A stretch of DNA of 64,000 nt, from NCBI GenBank assembly GCA_015066175.1, contig SVOW01000009.1, positions 62,001 to 126,000 on the forward strand, read 5' to 3'. The notes under the pieces are model-generated. The model saw only the letters and a program-made list of their open reading frames with translations, made no database searches and had not been told where the DNA came from. This document shows positions 25,389 to 33,986 of this stretch, piece by piece. Position 1 is the first letter of the stretch. Each line of letters begins with the position of its first letter. Position numbers and translations under genes: made by a program. This stretch comes from Oscillospiraceae bacterium (GTDB taxonomy: Bacteria > Bacillota > Clostridia > Oscillospirales > Acutalibacteraceae).

Positions 25389-26474
25389 TCATACATATTC
25401 AACTGTATAGCAAGGTGAACGCAGACCTAATGATTCATAAAGTCTTGCACCTTTGATTGTTTTCTGTCCGTCAATTGAAACTGTAAGGGCATGTCCGAGG
25501 TCATCGTTGACTGCACTGTCGTGTGAAATAATCTGAATCCAGTTTTCAGGGTTATCTGAAAGAGTAACGCCAAACTTGTTTTCAAGCTTGTACTTCATTT
25601 CGTCTTCAGTATAAGTGATTGTTTTTTCATATCCTGAAACTGTATAATCATATTTACTTTCAACTCTTGTAAGATAGGGGAGGTCTTGCACCCAGATGTC
25701 GCTGCATTTTGCTGTTGTGCCTGCAGAAGTTGCAGAATAAACTGTAAGAGCAACTTTTCCGTCATAAGTAAGGTACTGACCCATAACTTCGTCTACTACT
25801 TCATAAATTACATCGCTCTGTGAAGCAGAAGCAACGTTTGTTTTCATAGCGTGGTCATTTGCAACGAAGTTAATGCCGAAGTTTGAATGATATTTGCCGT
25901 ATGTATAAATTGCAACACACTGTGCTTTGAGAGCTTCTTTGTTGAATGAGGGACCCATTTCCTGATAAAGGGCACCTGCAAGATAATCTCTCATTGTGTA
26001 TTCTTTGCCGTTATATTTAACCATTTCCGGTGCATTGTCGTCTGTTTCAACAAGTGTTGTGCCGGGGTAATAGTGCTCAAGGATTTCAGTATATGTCATG
26101 CCATCATTTTTAGCATAAAGGTTTGCACCATTCTGGCTCATTCCGATATCATGACCCCAACCGTATGTTGTAATTTTAAATTCGCCTTTTTCTTCTGTTA
26201 CTTCATCTTTACCAAGAATGATATTATATATTTTCATAGCATCGGCAACAGTAATCTGACCGTCACCATTAAGGTCTGCTCTTTTTATTTCGTCTTCAGT
26301 TAAAGTTTTTTTGCCTGCGATATGATTGAAAACTGCCATTGCGTCGCTGACTGTTACAACTGAGTCACCATTAACGTCACCCTCTGTTGCTGCGGATACG
26401 CTTACAAAACTTATGCTTAAAACTACTGTTACAATTGCTAATATAACGCTCAACCAGCGTCTGGACCTGTTCAC
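25389..26474 (-). CDS. Secreted dockerin + SpoIID/LytB-like protein with permuted motif order
   Basis: A 361-residue exported protein starting with GTG 26474, 9 bases after GGAGG. A signal peptide (to about residue 29) is followed by a dockerin-type pair (GDVNGDSVVTVSD and ADLNGDGQITVAD, about 32-90). The rest matches SpoIID/LytB peptidoglycan lytic enzymes, but GWGHDIGMSQ and HYYPGT (105-139), which normally lie at the C-terminus, come before YLAGALYQEMG (catalytic-type Glu near 172) and EALKAQCVAIYTYGKY. The protein ends in GLRSPCYTVEYV, the strand that usually precedes the GHG motif. This is the pattern of a circular permutation. It likely acts outside the cell on denuded glycan strands, perhaps not in sporulation. 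Confidence 0.8.
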   Translation of the reverse strand: MNRSRRWLSVILAIVTVVLSISFVSVSAATEGDVNGDSVVTVSDAMAVFNHIAGKKTLTEDEIKRADLNGDGQITVADAMKIYNIILGKDEVTEEKGEFKITTYGWGHDIGMSQNGANLYAKNDGMTYTEILEHYYPGTTLVETDDNAPEMVKYNGKEYTMRDYLAGALYQEMGPSFNKEALKAQCVAIYTYGKYHSNFGINFVANDHAMKTNVASASQSDVIYEVVDEVMGQYLTYDGKVALTVYSATSAGTTAKCSDIWVQDLPYLTRVESKYDYTVSGYEKTITYTEDEMKYKLENKFGVTLSDNPENWIQIISHDSAVNDDLGHALTVSIDGQKTIKGARLYESLGLRSPCYTVEYV

Positions 26475-26621
26475 GATAATTCGCCTCCATAAAAAACTTT
26501 ATCTATCAAAACATATTTCCGTTTTTACTTAGTGCCTTATAATAGTAACAAATTTATTACAAAAAATCAAGTCTTTTATGAAAAGTTAACAATTTATTAC
26601 AATTCTTAATATTTTTTAACA

Positions 26622-26660
26622 TAAAAACGGCGTACCGTTTATACGATACGCCGAATTTTT
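26622..26660 (-). terminator. Terminator of the second lipoprotein
   Basis: CGGCGTA (26628-26634) pairs with TACGCCG (26647-26653), with A/T-rich flanks, 35 bases beyond the stop. Confidence 0.75.
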
Positions 26661-26687
26661 AAAACATTTTGTTCAGAAAACAATTAC

Positions 26688-27599
26688 TTAGATAACAACT
26701 GTGTAGTCAACAGCAGCTTTGATGTTCTTAAGGTTTGCTTTAAGAATGCTGATAGATGCTTTTGCATCGCCGATGTTGATCTTAACGAGATAGTGCCACT
26801 GGCCAGATGTGATAAGGCCTGTGCTCTTGTTGATTTCAGCTCTTACTGTTACGTTTGTGTAATTAAGAGTTACAGTTTCTCTACCTGATTCGAATGTTGC
26901 ACCAAGTTCTGAAAGTGCACCGTCGATGCTGCCGAGAGTACCGATAGCTCTACCTACAGGACCTGCTTTGCTGTCTTCGTCTGAACCGTCTGTCTGTTCT
27001 TTAACAGCCATTTCGATAACGATTGTATCACCGTTGTCTGTAGCTCTGATTGCAGTAAGGTCAGAAAGTTTGATTTCACCATAACCGGGGATGAAATCTG
27101 TAGGTGATGAGTTTCTTGCAAGAGCATCTTCTGCGATGGGAGAAACTACTTCTGCAATTGTACCGATAGCACCGTCACCTGTGATTTTTTCAGCAAGGAT
27201 CATCTTTGACTGACCTGCAGGAGCATTGGGGTCAGTTTTAATAACTGCTGCGTTGTAGTAGTTAAGCATATCCTGCTGTGACCATTCAGATACGTTGTTA
27301 ACTGTGGGAGGAGCTTTTGTTGTTGTCGGTTTTGTAACAACTTCTGTTACTGTTTCTGTAACAGCTTCACCGTTTGCGTCTGTAACAGCTTCACCGTCAG
27401 CATTTGTAACTTCAACAACATCTGTAACAATTTCTGATTCGGGTTCTTCAGTTTCTACTTCCTGAATAGCGTCTTCTGCACCAAAAGCTTCTGTTGTTAC
27501 TGTTGTAACTTCAACAGCAGCCTGTTCTTCATCTTTGCCACATGCAACAAATGCAAGAACCATTGCGAGAGCCAAAAGAAGTGCTAATACTTTTTTCAT
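26688..27599 (-). CDS. Lipoprotein of unknown function, paralogue of 4406-5341
   Basis: A 303-residue lipoprotein with a signal peptide ending in a lipobox (LAFVACG, Cys20). An acidic/Thr-rich linker contains EVTNADGEAVTDANGEAV and ends in TKAPPTVNN near residue 100. The globular C-terminal domain starts with SQQDMLNYYNAAVI, matching KAEIVEYFNKAVN in the paralogue, and includes conserved ITGDGAI / LGGDAVI-like and INKSTGLI / IDKGTGKV positions. No known domain is recognised. It has its own promoter and terminator. Two dispersed, separately transcribed copies suggest a family with more members in the genome. Confidence 0.78.
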   Translation of the reverse strand: MKKVLALLLALAMVLAFVACGKDEEQAAVEVTTVTTEAFGAEDAIQEVETEEPESEIVTDVVEVTNADGEAVTDANGEAVTETVTEVVTKPTTTKAPPTVNNVSEWSQQDMLNYYNAAVIKTDPNAPAGQSKMILAEKITGDGAIGTIAEVVSPIAEDALARNSSPTDFIPGYGEIKLSDLTAIRATDNGDTIVIEMAVKEQTDGSDEDSKAGPVGRAIGTLGSIDGALSELGATFESGRETVTLNYTNVTVRAEINKSTGLITSGQWHYLVKINIGDAKASISILKANLKNIKAAVDYTVVI

Positions 27600-27642
27600 T
27601 GGAATAAATCCCCTTTCAAAATTAATTTATCTAAGTAATATA

Positions 27643-27671
27643 AATCTACTATAATTTTATTGTTTTGTCAA
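27643..27671 (-). promoter_or_regulatory. Sigma-A promoter of the second lipoprotein
   Basis: Minus strand: TTGACA at 27671-27666, a 17-bp spacer and TAGATT at 27648-27643. Confidence 0.7.
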
Positions 27672-27722
27672 TAGAATATTAATTATAATAATCTGAAAAT
27701 TCATTAATTTTCATTATCTTAT

Positions 27723-28373
27723 CTACTTTTGAAAAAATAAATCAATGAAATCTTCAGGTTTTTCTATTATGATATCTGCACCTGCTTGTGCAAGCACTTT
27801 TCTGTCACGGAAGCCCCATAAAACTCCTGTTGAAACAAGCCCTGCATTTTTTGCAGTCAGAATATCCGTATCAGAATCTCCCACAAAAATACAATCTTCT
27901 TTTTCCACACCGAAGCTTTCAATAACAGAAAAAACCATTGTAGGGTCAGGTTTGGCAGGAATGCCGTCTTTTCTGCCGATTGCTGCAGAAACCAGATTAC
28001 CAAAATAATCTGAACAGAGTTTTTTTACGGCATCGTCGTTTTTGTTTGAAACGACTGCCGATTTAATGCCCATTGACTGCAGTTTTTCAAGCAATTCAAT
28101 AATTCCGTCGTAGGGTTTTGTTTTGTTCTGCATATTTTTATTGTATGATGTTCTGAAAAACTCATAACACTTTTCATACTCATCTTCCGCAATTTTATAG
28201 GGCAGACATCTTTCAACAAGATTTCTCATTCCGTTGCCTACAAACTGCCTTATTTCATCAACAGTACGTTTTTCAAAACCAAAGTGGGAAAGCATGGCAT
28301 TTGCGCTGTCTACCAGGTCTTCAAGAGTATCAAGAAGCGTTCCGTCAAGGTCAAAAATTATAAGCTTATACAT
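27723..28373 (-). CDS. HAD-family phosphatase, phosphoglycolate phosphatase-like
   Basis: A 216-residue HAD hydrolase with all four motifs: the nucleophile in FDLDGTLLDT at the N-terminus, VVSNKN (motif II) near 107, the motif III Lys in KPDPTM near 140 and motif IV VGDSDTDI near 163. The helical cap between motifs I and II fits the Gph/PgmB subclass. The substrate is likely a small sugar phosphate. Its ATG overlaps the rnfB stop by one base (TAATG), so it is the translationally coupled last gene of the rnf operon. That position may be historical rather than functional. Confidence 0.85.
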   Translation of the reverse strand: MYKLIIFDLDGTLLDTLEDLVDSANAMLSHFGFEKRTVDEIRQFVGNGMRNLVERCLPYKIAEDEYEKCYEFFRTSYNKNMQNKTKPYDGIIELLEKLQSMGIKSAVVSNKNDDAVKKLCSDYFGNLVSAAIGRKDGIPAKPDPTMVFSVIESFGVEKEDCIFVGDSDTDILTAKNAGLVSTGVLWGFRDRKVLAQAGADIIIEKPEDFIDLFFQK

Positions 28374-29197
28374 TATTCTGCCTCGTATTCACTTTCGCCG
28401 AGGTTTATAAGTGTAATACATTTAACAGGGCAGACTTCAGTACACTTGCCGCAACCTGTACACTTATCATAATCAACGTGAGCTTTGTTGCCTTCAACTG
28501 TAACTGCGCCGTATTCACAAGTCTTTGCACATTTCATACAGCCGATACAACCTGTTTTACATTCTTTTCTTGTCATAGCACCCTTATCACCGTTTTTGCA
28601 AAGCACCGCAGCTTTGCTCTGATGAGTAGGAAGCAATTCAATAAGGTGTTTCGGGCAGGCTTTCACGCACATGCCGCAGGCACGGCACATTGTGGGATCA
28701 ATTCTTGCTACGCCATCGCAGATTCTAATTGCATCATACGGACATACATTTATGCAGTCGCCAAAACCGATACAACCATACTGACATTTTTTAGGGCCGC
28801 CGAAAAGCTGCTGTGCCATTGAGCAACTGTGAACACCTTCATATTCAAGTTTTGTGTCGCAGTTTCCGCAACTTCCCTGGCAGAGAACAATTGCAGCTTT
28901 CTGTGCAACATCACCTGCAGCAAGACCTGTGATTTCTGCAATCTGTTTTGAAACATCACTTCCGCCGGGAGCACAAAGAGCTGTGTCTGTTGTTTCGCCT
29001 TTTGAAAGAGCTGCTGCGTAGCCGTCACAACCTGAAAATCCGCATGCACCACAGTTAGCGCCGGGAAGACATTCTCTGATTTTTTCTGCCTTTTCATCAA
29101 CAGGCACTGCCATAACTATTGAAGCAATAGCAAGACCGAGACCTGCGATAAGGCCGATTGAGGCAACAATAATAATCGCAATAATAATAGGACTCAT
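28373..29197 (-). CDS. rnfB: Rnf complex Fe-S subunit RnfB
   Basis: A 274-residue protein with one N-terminal membrane anchor, a 4Fe-4S domain with the CLPGANCGACGFSGCDGYA pattern (about 43-60) and several ferredoxin-type CxxCxxCxxxCP motifs behind it. Rnf couples ferredoxin:NAD+ oxidoreduction to Na+ or H+ transport; RnfB is the cytosolic face that accepts electrons from ferredoxin. The number of ferredoxin motifs is high, as in clostridial RnfB. It is the sixth rnf gene of the operon, 15 bases after rnfA. Confidence 0.95.
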   Translation of the reverse strand: MSPIIIAIIIVASIGLIAGLGLAIASIVMAVPVDEKAEKIRECLPGANCGACGFSGCDGYAAALSKGETTDTALCAPGGSDVSKQIAEITGLAAGDVAQKAAIVLCQGSCGNCDTKLEYEGVHSCSMAQQLFGGPKKCQYGCIGFGDCINVCPYDAIRICDGVARIDPTMCRACGMCVKACPKHLIELLPTHQSKAAVLCKNGDKGAMTRKECKTGCIGCMKCAKTCEYGAVTVEGNKAHVDYDKCTGCGKCTEVCPVKCITLINLGESEYEAE

Positions 29198-29211
29198 TTC
29201 ACGTTACCTCC

Positions 29212-29799
29212 TTATACACCGAACAAGTTTTCCACAAGGCCTGCAAAACCGAGGAAAGACATTGAAACAAGAGCTGCCGCAACAAGAGTTATGGGCAGAC
29301 CTTTTAAACTTTCAGGAACATCGCTTGATTCCATTCTTTCGCGTACGCCTGAAAACATAACCATAGCAATAAGGAAACCGATACCGCCACCAAGTGAGTT
29401 AACCATTGATTCCGCAAAATTATAGCCGTTGTCGATATTAAGAAGAACAACACCTAAAACTGCACAGTTTGTGGTGATAAGAGGAAGATAAATGCCCAAT
29501 GAATTGTAAAGGGGAGGCATATATTTTTTAAGTACGATTTCAACAAGCTGAACAAGAGCTGCAATAACAAGAATAAACACGATTGTCTGCAGATATTCAA
29601 GGCCGTTTTTCACAAGCAGAAGGTTAATGGGGAATGTAACTGCAGTTGCAAGTACCATAACGAAAATAACTGCAAGACCCATACCTGTTGCTGTTTTTGT
29701 TTTCTTTGAAACACCGAGGAAGGGGCAGATGCCGAGGAACTTAGCGAGAACAAAGTTCTGTGTAAGCATCGCCATAAGTAAAATTGAGAACAATTTCAT
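29212..29799 (-). CDS. rnfA: Rnf complex membrane subunit RnfA
   Basis: A 195-residue protein with six predicted membrane helices and the RnfA/NqrE family pattern: FVLAKFLGICPFLGVSKK at the N-terminus and TTNCAVLGVVLLNI near residue 107. Paired with RnfE it forms the inverted membrane core that holds an intramembrane iron centre, whose Cys ligands would be those in GICPF and TNCAV. It overlaps rnfE by 4 bases. Confidence 0.95.
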   Translation of the reverse strand: MKLFSILLMAMLTQNFVLAKFLGICPFLGVSKKTKTATGMGLAVIFVMVLATAVTFPINLLLVKNGLEYLQTIVFILVIAALVQLVEIVLKKYMPPLYNSLGIYLPLITTNCAVLGVVLLNIDNGYNFAESMVNSLGGGIGFLIAMVMFSGVRERMESSDVPESLKGLPITLVAAALVSMSFLGFAGLVENLFGV

Positions 29800-30509
29800 C
29801 TGTCACAGTCCTCCTTTTCCTGAGCAGTACAGGTTGCAAACATAGGACATGCTTTACATGAATGAAGCTGAGCCTTAGGTTTGCCTTTCTTTTCTGCAAT
29901 TTTATTGGCAAGCATAATAAGCATACCGAAAACAAAGAATCCACCTGGAGCAAGGATAAAGATAAGTATGGGATTTTCGCCGAATAATGAATTCCACAAA
30001 GGCTGACCACCATTGATAAGGCTGATTGTGATTGTGCCTGTGCCGAAGAATTCGCGGATAAAGCCCATAAGGAACAATGCTATCGTAAATCCGATACCCA
30101 TACCAAGTCCGTCAACTGCCGAAGCCACAACGCTGTTTTTTCCTGCAAAAGCTTCTGCTCTGCCAAGGATAATGCAGTTAACAACAATCAGGGGAAGATA
30201 AACACCCAACTGTTCATCAAGTGAAGGTGCAAATGCTTTTACAAGCATCTGAACGATTGTAACGAATGATGCAATAACAACTATGTAAGCAGGAATTCTT
30301 ACTTTTGAGGGAATAACTTTTCTCAAAGCTGAAATTACAACGTTTGAACAGATAAGAACAATTGAAGCGGCAAGACCCATACCAACTGCACTTTCAACAG
30401 AAGTTGAAACAGCAAGAGTGGGACAAGTACCGAGCACTAAGCGAAGAACGGGGTTTTCATCAAGAAAACCTTTGGTAAGTTCTTTACCGAGAGATTTTTT
30501 CTCTGCCAT
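29796..30509 (-). CDS. rnfE: Rnf complex membrane subunit RnfE
   Basis: A 237-residue RnfE/NqrD homologue with six helices. LRLVLGTCPTLAVSTS near residue 23 and LIVVNCIILGRAEAFA near 108 contain the paired Cys that mirror those of RnfA. The C-terminus adds a Cys-rich tail (SCKACPMFATCTAQEKEDC), which may bind metal and is not part of the minimal family core. Start and stop overlap its neighbours by 1-4 bases, showing tight coupling. Confidence 0.94.
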   Translation of the reverse strand: MAEKKSLGKELTKGFLDENPVLRLVLGTCPTLAVSTSVESAVGMGLAASIVLICSNVVISALRKVIPSKVRIPAYIVVIASFVTIVQMLVKAFAPSLDEQLGVYLPLIVVNCIILGRAEAFAGKNSVVASAVDGLGMGIGFTIALFLMGFIREFFGTGTITISLINGGQPLWNSLFGENPILIFILAPGGFFVFGMLIMLANKIAEKKGKPKAQLHSCKACPMFATCTAQEKEDCDR

Positions 30510-31072
30510 TATTTATCCCCTCCTGTCAATGTGTTGAAACAATCTACTGCAATGTTTACAGCATCTGTAACTGCCTGAGAAGTAATTGTTGCACCTGTGA
30601 GTGCCTGAATTTCATTTTCTCCTGCACCATTTTTTACAACTGTAAAAATGCCTGTGTTGTCTTTGTACTGATTTTTGAATTCATCTTTTTTAGCATTCAT
30701 ACCAAGACCTGCAGTTTCAGCAATAGAAAGAATATCCATACCTGTAACTTTGCCGTCTTTATCAATGCCTGTCATTACTTTGATTTCGCCGCCGTAACCT
30801 TTTGATGAAGTTGTGAAAACATAGCCGATAAGGTTGCCTTTTTCGTCAAGAGCTTCAACATAGGTGCTGCCGTTAATTTCTTTTACATCTGAGAAATCGG
30901 CTGCCTGAGTGAATACACGTTTTCTTGCTTCGATTTCTGCTTTTGCATTGTTATCTGCAATTTTCGGAGCAGTTACATTATTTGTAACAGCAAGAATAGC
31001 AGTGCATATTGCGGCAATAAGAAAAAGAACGATTGTAGGAATACCTACTGATTTAAAAGTAAACTTTTTCAT
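30509..31072 (-). CDS. rnfG: Rnf complex flavoprotein subunit RnfG
   Basis: A 187-residue protein with one N-terminal membrane helix and an exported FMN-binding domain. The covalent flavin attachment motif TGATIT near residue 165 (family S/T-GAT-x-T) is intact, so FMN would be linked to the last Thr by ApbE, encoded in the same operon. SSKGYGGEIKVM near 88 is the family's domain signature. It overlaps both rnfD and rnfE by one base. Confidence 0.94.
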   Translation of the reverse strand: MKKFTFKSVGIPTIVLFLIAAICTAILAVTNNVTAPKIADNNAKAEIEARKRVFTQAADFSDVKEINGSTYVEALDEKGNLIGYVFTTSSKGYGGEIKVMTGIDKDGKVTGMDILSIAETAGLGMNAKKDEFKNQYKDNTGIFTVVKNGAGENEIQALTGATITSQAVTDAVNIAVDCFNTLTGGDK

Positions 31073-32079
31073 TATCCTTCAGACCCCGCTTTCTTTTTCT
31101 TTTCCTTTACTGTGCCGAAAGGTTTCGGAGTTGTAAGGTTTTCAATATGAGGAACAAGTATGTTCATAAGAATAATTGCAAATGAAACGCCTTCGGGAAG
31201 ATTGCCGAAAAGTCTGATAAGCGCAGTTATAACACCGCAACCGATACCGAAAACAACCTGACCCTTGAAGTTGATGGGAGAAGTTGTATAGTCTGTTGCC
31301 ATAAAAATAGCACCAAGAAGCAAACCACCTGAAAGAAGCTGATAAGCTAAGAATGTAAGGTTGAATTTGCCTGCGATAAGCATAATCACTGCAAATGAAC
31401 CTACAAAAGAAAGAGGAATGGTAATTTTGATAACTTTTCTTGCAAGAAGATAGATAAGGCCTGCGATCAGAGCAACTGCACAAACTTCACCGAGAGAGCC
31501 TGCACGGATACCTAAAAGCATATCCTTAAGCGAAGGAAGATCTGAAAATGAAGAAGAGTTTATTTCACCGCTTCTGAAAATTTCTTTGATTCCTGCAAGA
31601 GGTGATGCAGTTGTTGCAACTTCTGCTTTCCAGAAGAAAGGTTTGTTCCATTTACCCATTTCTGTGGGGAAAGAAGCAATAAGCATAATTCTCGCTGCAA
31701 GAGCAGGGTTAAGGAAGTTCATTCCGATACCGCCGAACATCTGCTTAACAACAACGATTGCAAAAACGTCGCCGAGAATAAGCATCCATATAGGCATTGA
31801 TACGGGAATATTAAAAGCAATAAGCAAACCTGTTACCACAGCGCTCAGGTCGCCGATTGTCTGGTGTCTTTTCATAACAATTCTGCAAACATATTCTGTA
31901 AGCACACATGTTCCTACTGAAATTGCAGAAAGAAGAATTGTGTTAGCACCAAAAAGGATTGTCGCCGCAATAAGTGACGGCACAAGAGCAATTACAACAT
32001 CAAGCATAATTCTTGTAACCGTATCTTTTGAATGGTCGTGGGGCGATGCACTTACCATAAGTTTTTTGTCAAGACTCAT
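31072..32079 (-). CDS. rnfD: Rnf complex membrane subunit RnfD
   Basis: A 335-residue protein with about ten helices, the RnfD/NqrB family. The start is ATG 32079, overlapping the rnfC stop by ATGA; a longer frame upstream only reads through rnfC. Family features are ASPHDHSKDTVTRIM at the N-terminus and GGIGMNFLNPALAARI near residue 107. The flavin-attachment region reads EVATTASPLAGI, with Ser where I expect Thr (family AT-P), a possible acceptor change. It provides a flavin in the membrane electron path and part of the ion channel. Confidence 0.93.
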   Translation of the reverse strand: MSLDKKLMVSASPHDHSKDTVTRIMLDVVIALVPSLIAATILFGANTILLSAISVGTCVLTEYVCRIVMKRHQTIGDLSAVVTGLLIAFNIPVSMPIWMLILGDVFAIVVVKQMFGGIGMNFLNPALAARIMLIASFPTEMGKWNKPFFWKAEVATTASPLAGIKEIFRSGEINSSSFSDLPSLKDMLLGIRAGSLGEVCAVALIAGLIYLLARKVIKITIPLSFVGSFAVIMLIAGKFNLTFLAYQLLSGGLLLGAIFMATDYTTSPINFKGQVVFGIGCGVITALIRLFGNLPEGVSFAIILMNILVPHIENLTTPKPFGTVKEKKKKAGSEG

Positions 32080-33422
32080 TTCTTTGCAGCCTCCCTTACT
32101 ACTGATTTTGCAAGACGCATATACTGAACAAGCGGTTTGCCTGCAGGACATGAATATGCACAGCTGCCGCATTCCATACATACGTTGATTCCGATTCTGT
32201 TAAGGCTTTCCACATCACCGATTTTTGCATATCTTTCAATAAGAGTAGGCATAAGGCTCATGGGACAAGCTGCAGCACATCTGCCGCAACGGATACAGTC
32301 ACGCTCTGTTTTCAACTCTGCGTCGCCTTTGGCAAAAGCAAGAATTGCGTTGTTGCTCTTAATCATAGGAACATCTGTTGAGAAAACAGCCATACCCATC
32401 ATAGGACCGCCTGAAAGAATCTTTTCAGGTTCTTCCTTGAACCCGCCACAGAAATCAATGATTTCCTGAATACTTGTACCGATAGGTACACGCACATTTT
32501 TAGGTTCTCTGATTGCAGAACCGTCAACCGTCATTGAACGGCTGACTAAAGGACGTCCTGTTCTCATATATCTGCCGATAAAAGCTGCAGAAGCAACGTT
32601 CATAACAACGCAGCCCACATCGGCAGGAAGTTTTCCGGGAGGAACACGTCTGCCAGTTGCTGACTGAACCATCATTTTTTCAGCACCCTGAGGATAAACT
32701 GACTTAAGAGTCATAAGTTTTACGTTGTCTTTAACTTTAAACTCGCCTGCAATTTCCTGCAAAGCTTTGAAAGCCTTGGGTTTATTGTCTTCAATGGCAA
32801 TAATAACATTGGGAATTTCAAGCCATTTCTGTAAAAGCTGAATACCACCGATAATATTTTTTGAATTTTCAAGACATTCGCGGTAGTCAACAGTAATGTA
32901 AGGCTCACATTCAGCAGCGTTTATAATAAGTGTATCAATATTCTTTTCTTTGGGGAAAGCAAGTTTCACATGAGTGGGGAAACCTGCGCCGCCAAGACCT
33001 ACAAGGCCTGATTCTCTTACTGCTCTGATAAAATCTTCGCGTGTTTCAACAACAGGCGGTTTTATTCCTTCATATTGACGCATTTCACCATCAGATTCAA
33101 TTGTAACACCTTTTGTTACAACACCACTGGGAAGATTTACGTCACCAACGGCAACAACCTTACCTGAAACTGATGAGTGAATGGGAGCAGAAACAAACTT
33201 ATCTGTATCGCCGACTACCTGGCCGACACACACAATATCTCCCACCTTCACAACAGGCTCACAAGGTGCACCTATGTGCTGCTGCATCGGAAGTACAATT
33301 TTCTGCGGCGGAGTAATTCTCACCACCTGCATTTCAGCAGTATTCTTGTGGTGTGAAACATGAACACCGCCTCTTACCTGCTTGACGGCTTTTAAAACGC
33401 CTTCAGGTCTTTTCGGACTCAT
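32076..33422 (-). CDS. rnfC: Rnf complex NADH-binding subunit RnfC
   Basis: A 448-residue cytosolic subunit homologous to NuoF/NqrF-type NADH domains. An N-terminal barrel-sandwich domain precedes GLGGAGFPTHVKL near residue 142, the FMN/NADH-binding loop, and NAAECEPYI near 170. Two 4Fe-4S motifs close the protein (CIRCGRCAAACP and CMECGSCAYSCP). RnfC would reduce NAD+ with electrons arriving from ferredoxin. GAAGGGGA precedes the ATG. It is the first true rnf gene in the order C-D-G-E-A-B. Confidence 0.95.
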   Translation of the reverse strand: MSPKRPEGVLKAVKQVRGGVHVSHHKNTAEMQVVRITPPQKIVLPMQQHIGAPCEPVVKVGDIVCVGQVVGDTDKFVSAPIHSSVSGKVVAVGDVNLPSGVVTKGVTIESDGEMRQYEGIKPPVVETREDFIRAVRESGLVGLGGAGFPTHVKLAFPKEKNIDTLIINAAECEPYITVDYRECLENSKNIIGGIQLLQKWLEIPNVIIAIEDNKPKAFKALQEIAGEFKVKDNVKLMTLKSVYPQGAEKMMVQSATGRRVPPGKLPADVGCVVMNVASAAFIGRYMRTGRPLVSRSMTVDGSAIREPKNVRVPIGTSIQEIIDFCGGFKEEPEKILSGGPMMGMAVFSTDVPMIKSNNAILAFAKGDAELKTERDCIRCGRCAAACPMSLMPTLIERYAKIGDVESLNRIGINVCMECGSCAYSCPAGKPLVQYMRLAKSVVREAAKK

Positions 33423-33451
33423 TAGACCATCCCCTTCTATTTTAATGGTAA

Positions 33452-33973
33452 TCAGATTTTATTGAAATATTTTGATTGCTTATTAAGCAACGGCATTGTA
33501 ACCTTAAGCACTGTACCTGTGATGAAACCCATCACAACTGCACTGATAAGAAGCACCGGTGCATAATAAAACATTGCCGACGTTTTTGTTATAATAACAG
33601 ACACACAAAGCTGCCCGAAATTATGGCATATTGAAGAAACAACTGCAATTCCCACGTAACCTGATTTTTCTTTTGTGAATTTAATCATCAGACACATGGC
33701 AATTGTGCTGAGAAGTCCGCCACCAAGGCTCATAAAAAACGCTGTGGCACCTCTCGTGAGAAAAACAAAAAGCGATTTTATAAGAGTAACACAGAAAGCC
33801 GGCGAAAAGCCCACAGCTCCTGCAGTAAACATTGTTACTATATTTGAAAGTCCAAGTTTAACTCCCGGCGGCAGGAAAGGCAATGCAGGCAGAAGATTTT
33901 CAAGAAAAGCAAGCGCCAATGCCTGTGCTGCCAGAACGCCTGTCAATGCAATTTTCTGTGTTTTCGTTTTCAT
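33452..33973 (-). CDS. Gx transporter family protein
   Basis: A 173-residue protein with five to six helices matching the Gx-transporter (Gx_transp, sometimes named heptaprenyl diphosphate synthase component I) family. VKLGLSNIVTMF near residue 38 is typical, and short Gly-rich helices give the family its name. The fold resembles ECF S components, but no substrate is established. It commonly sits with a NusG-II protein, ApbE and rnf genes, exactly as here; a role in flavin or redox cofactor supply is only inference. Confidence 0.8.
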   Translation of the reverse strand: MKTKTQKIALTGVLAAQALALAFLENLLPALPFLPPGVKLGLSNIVTMFTAGAVGFSPAFCVTLIKSLFVFLTRGATAFFMSLGGGLLSTIAMCLMIKFTKEKSGYVGIAVVSSICHNFGQLCVSVIITKTSAMFYYAPVLLISAVVMGFITGTVLKVTMPLLNKQSKYFNKI

Positions 33974-33986
33974 AAAATCTCCTGAA

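Noticed and set aside
6942-26474. Dockerins as sign of a cellulosome
   Set aside because: No cohesin or scaffoldin is in the window, and the carriers are surface or wall proteins; dockerin modules are common outside cellulosomes in this group.
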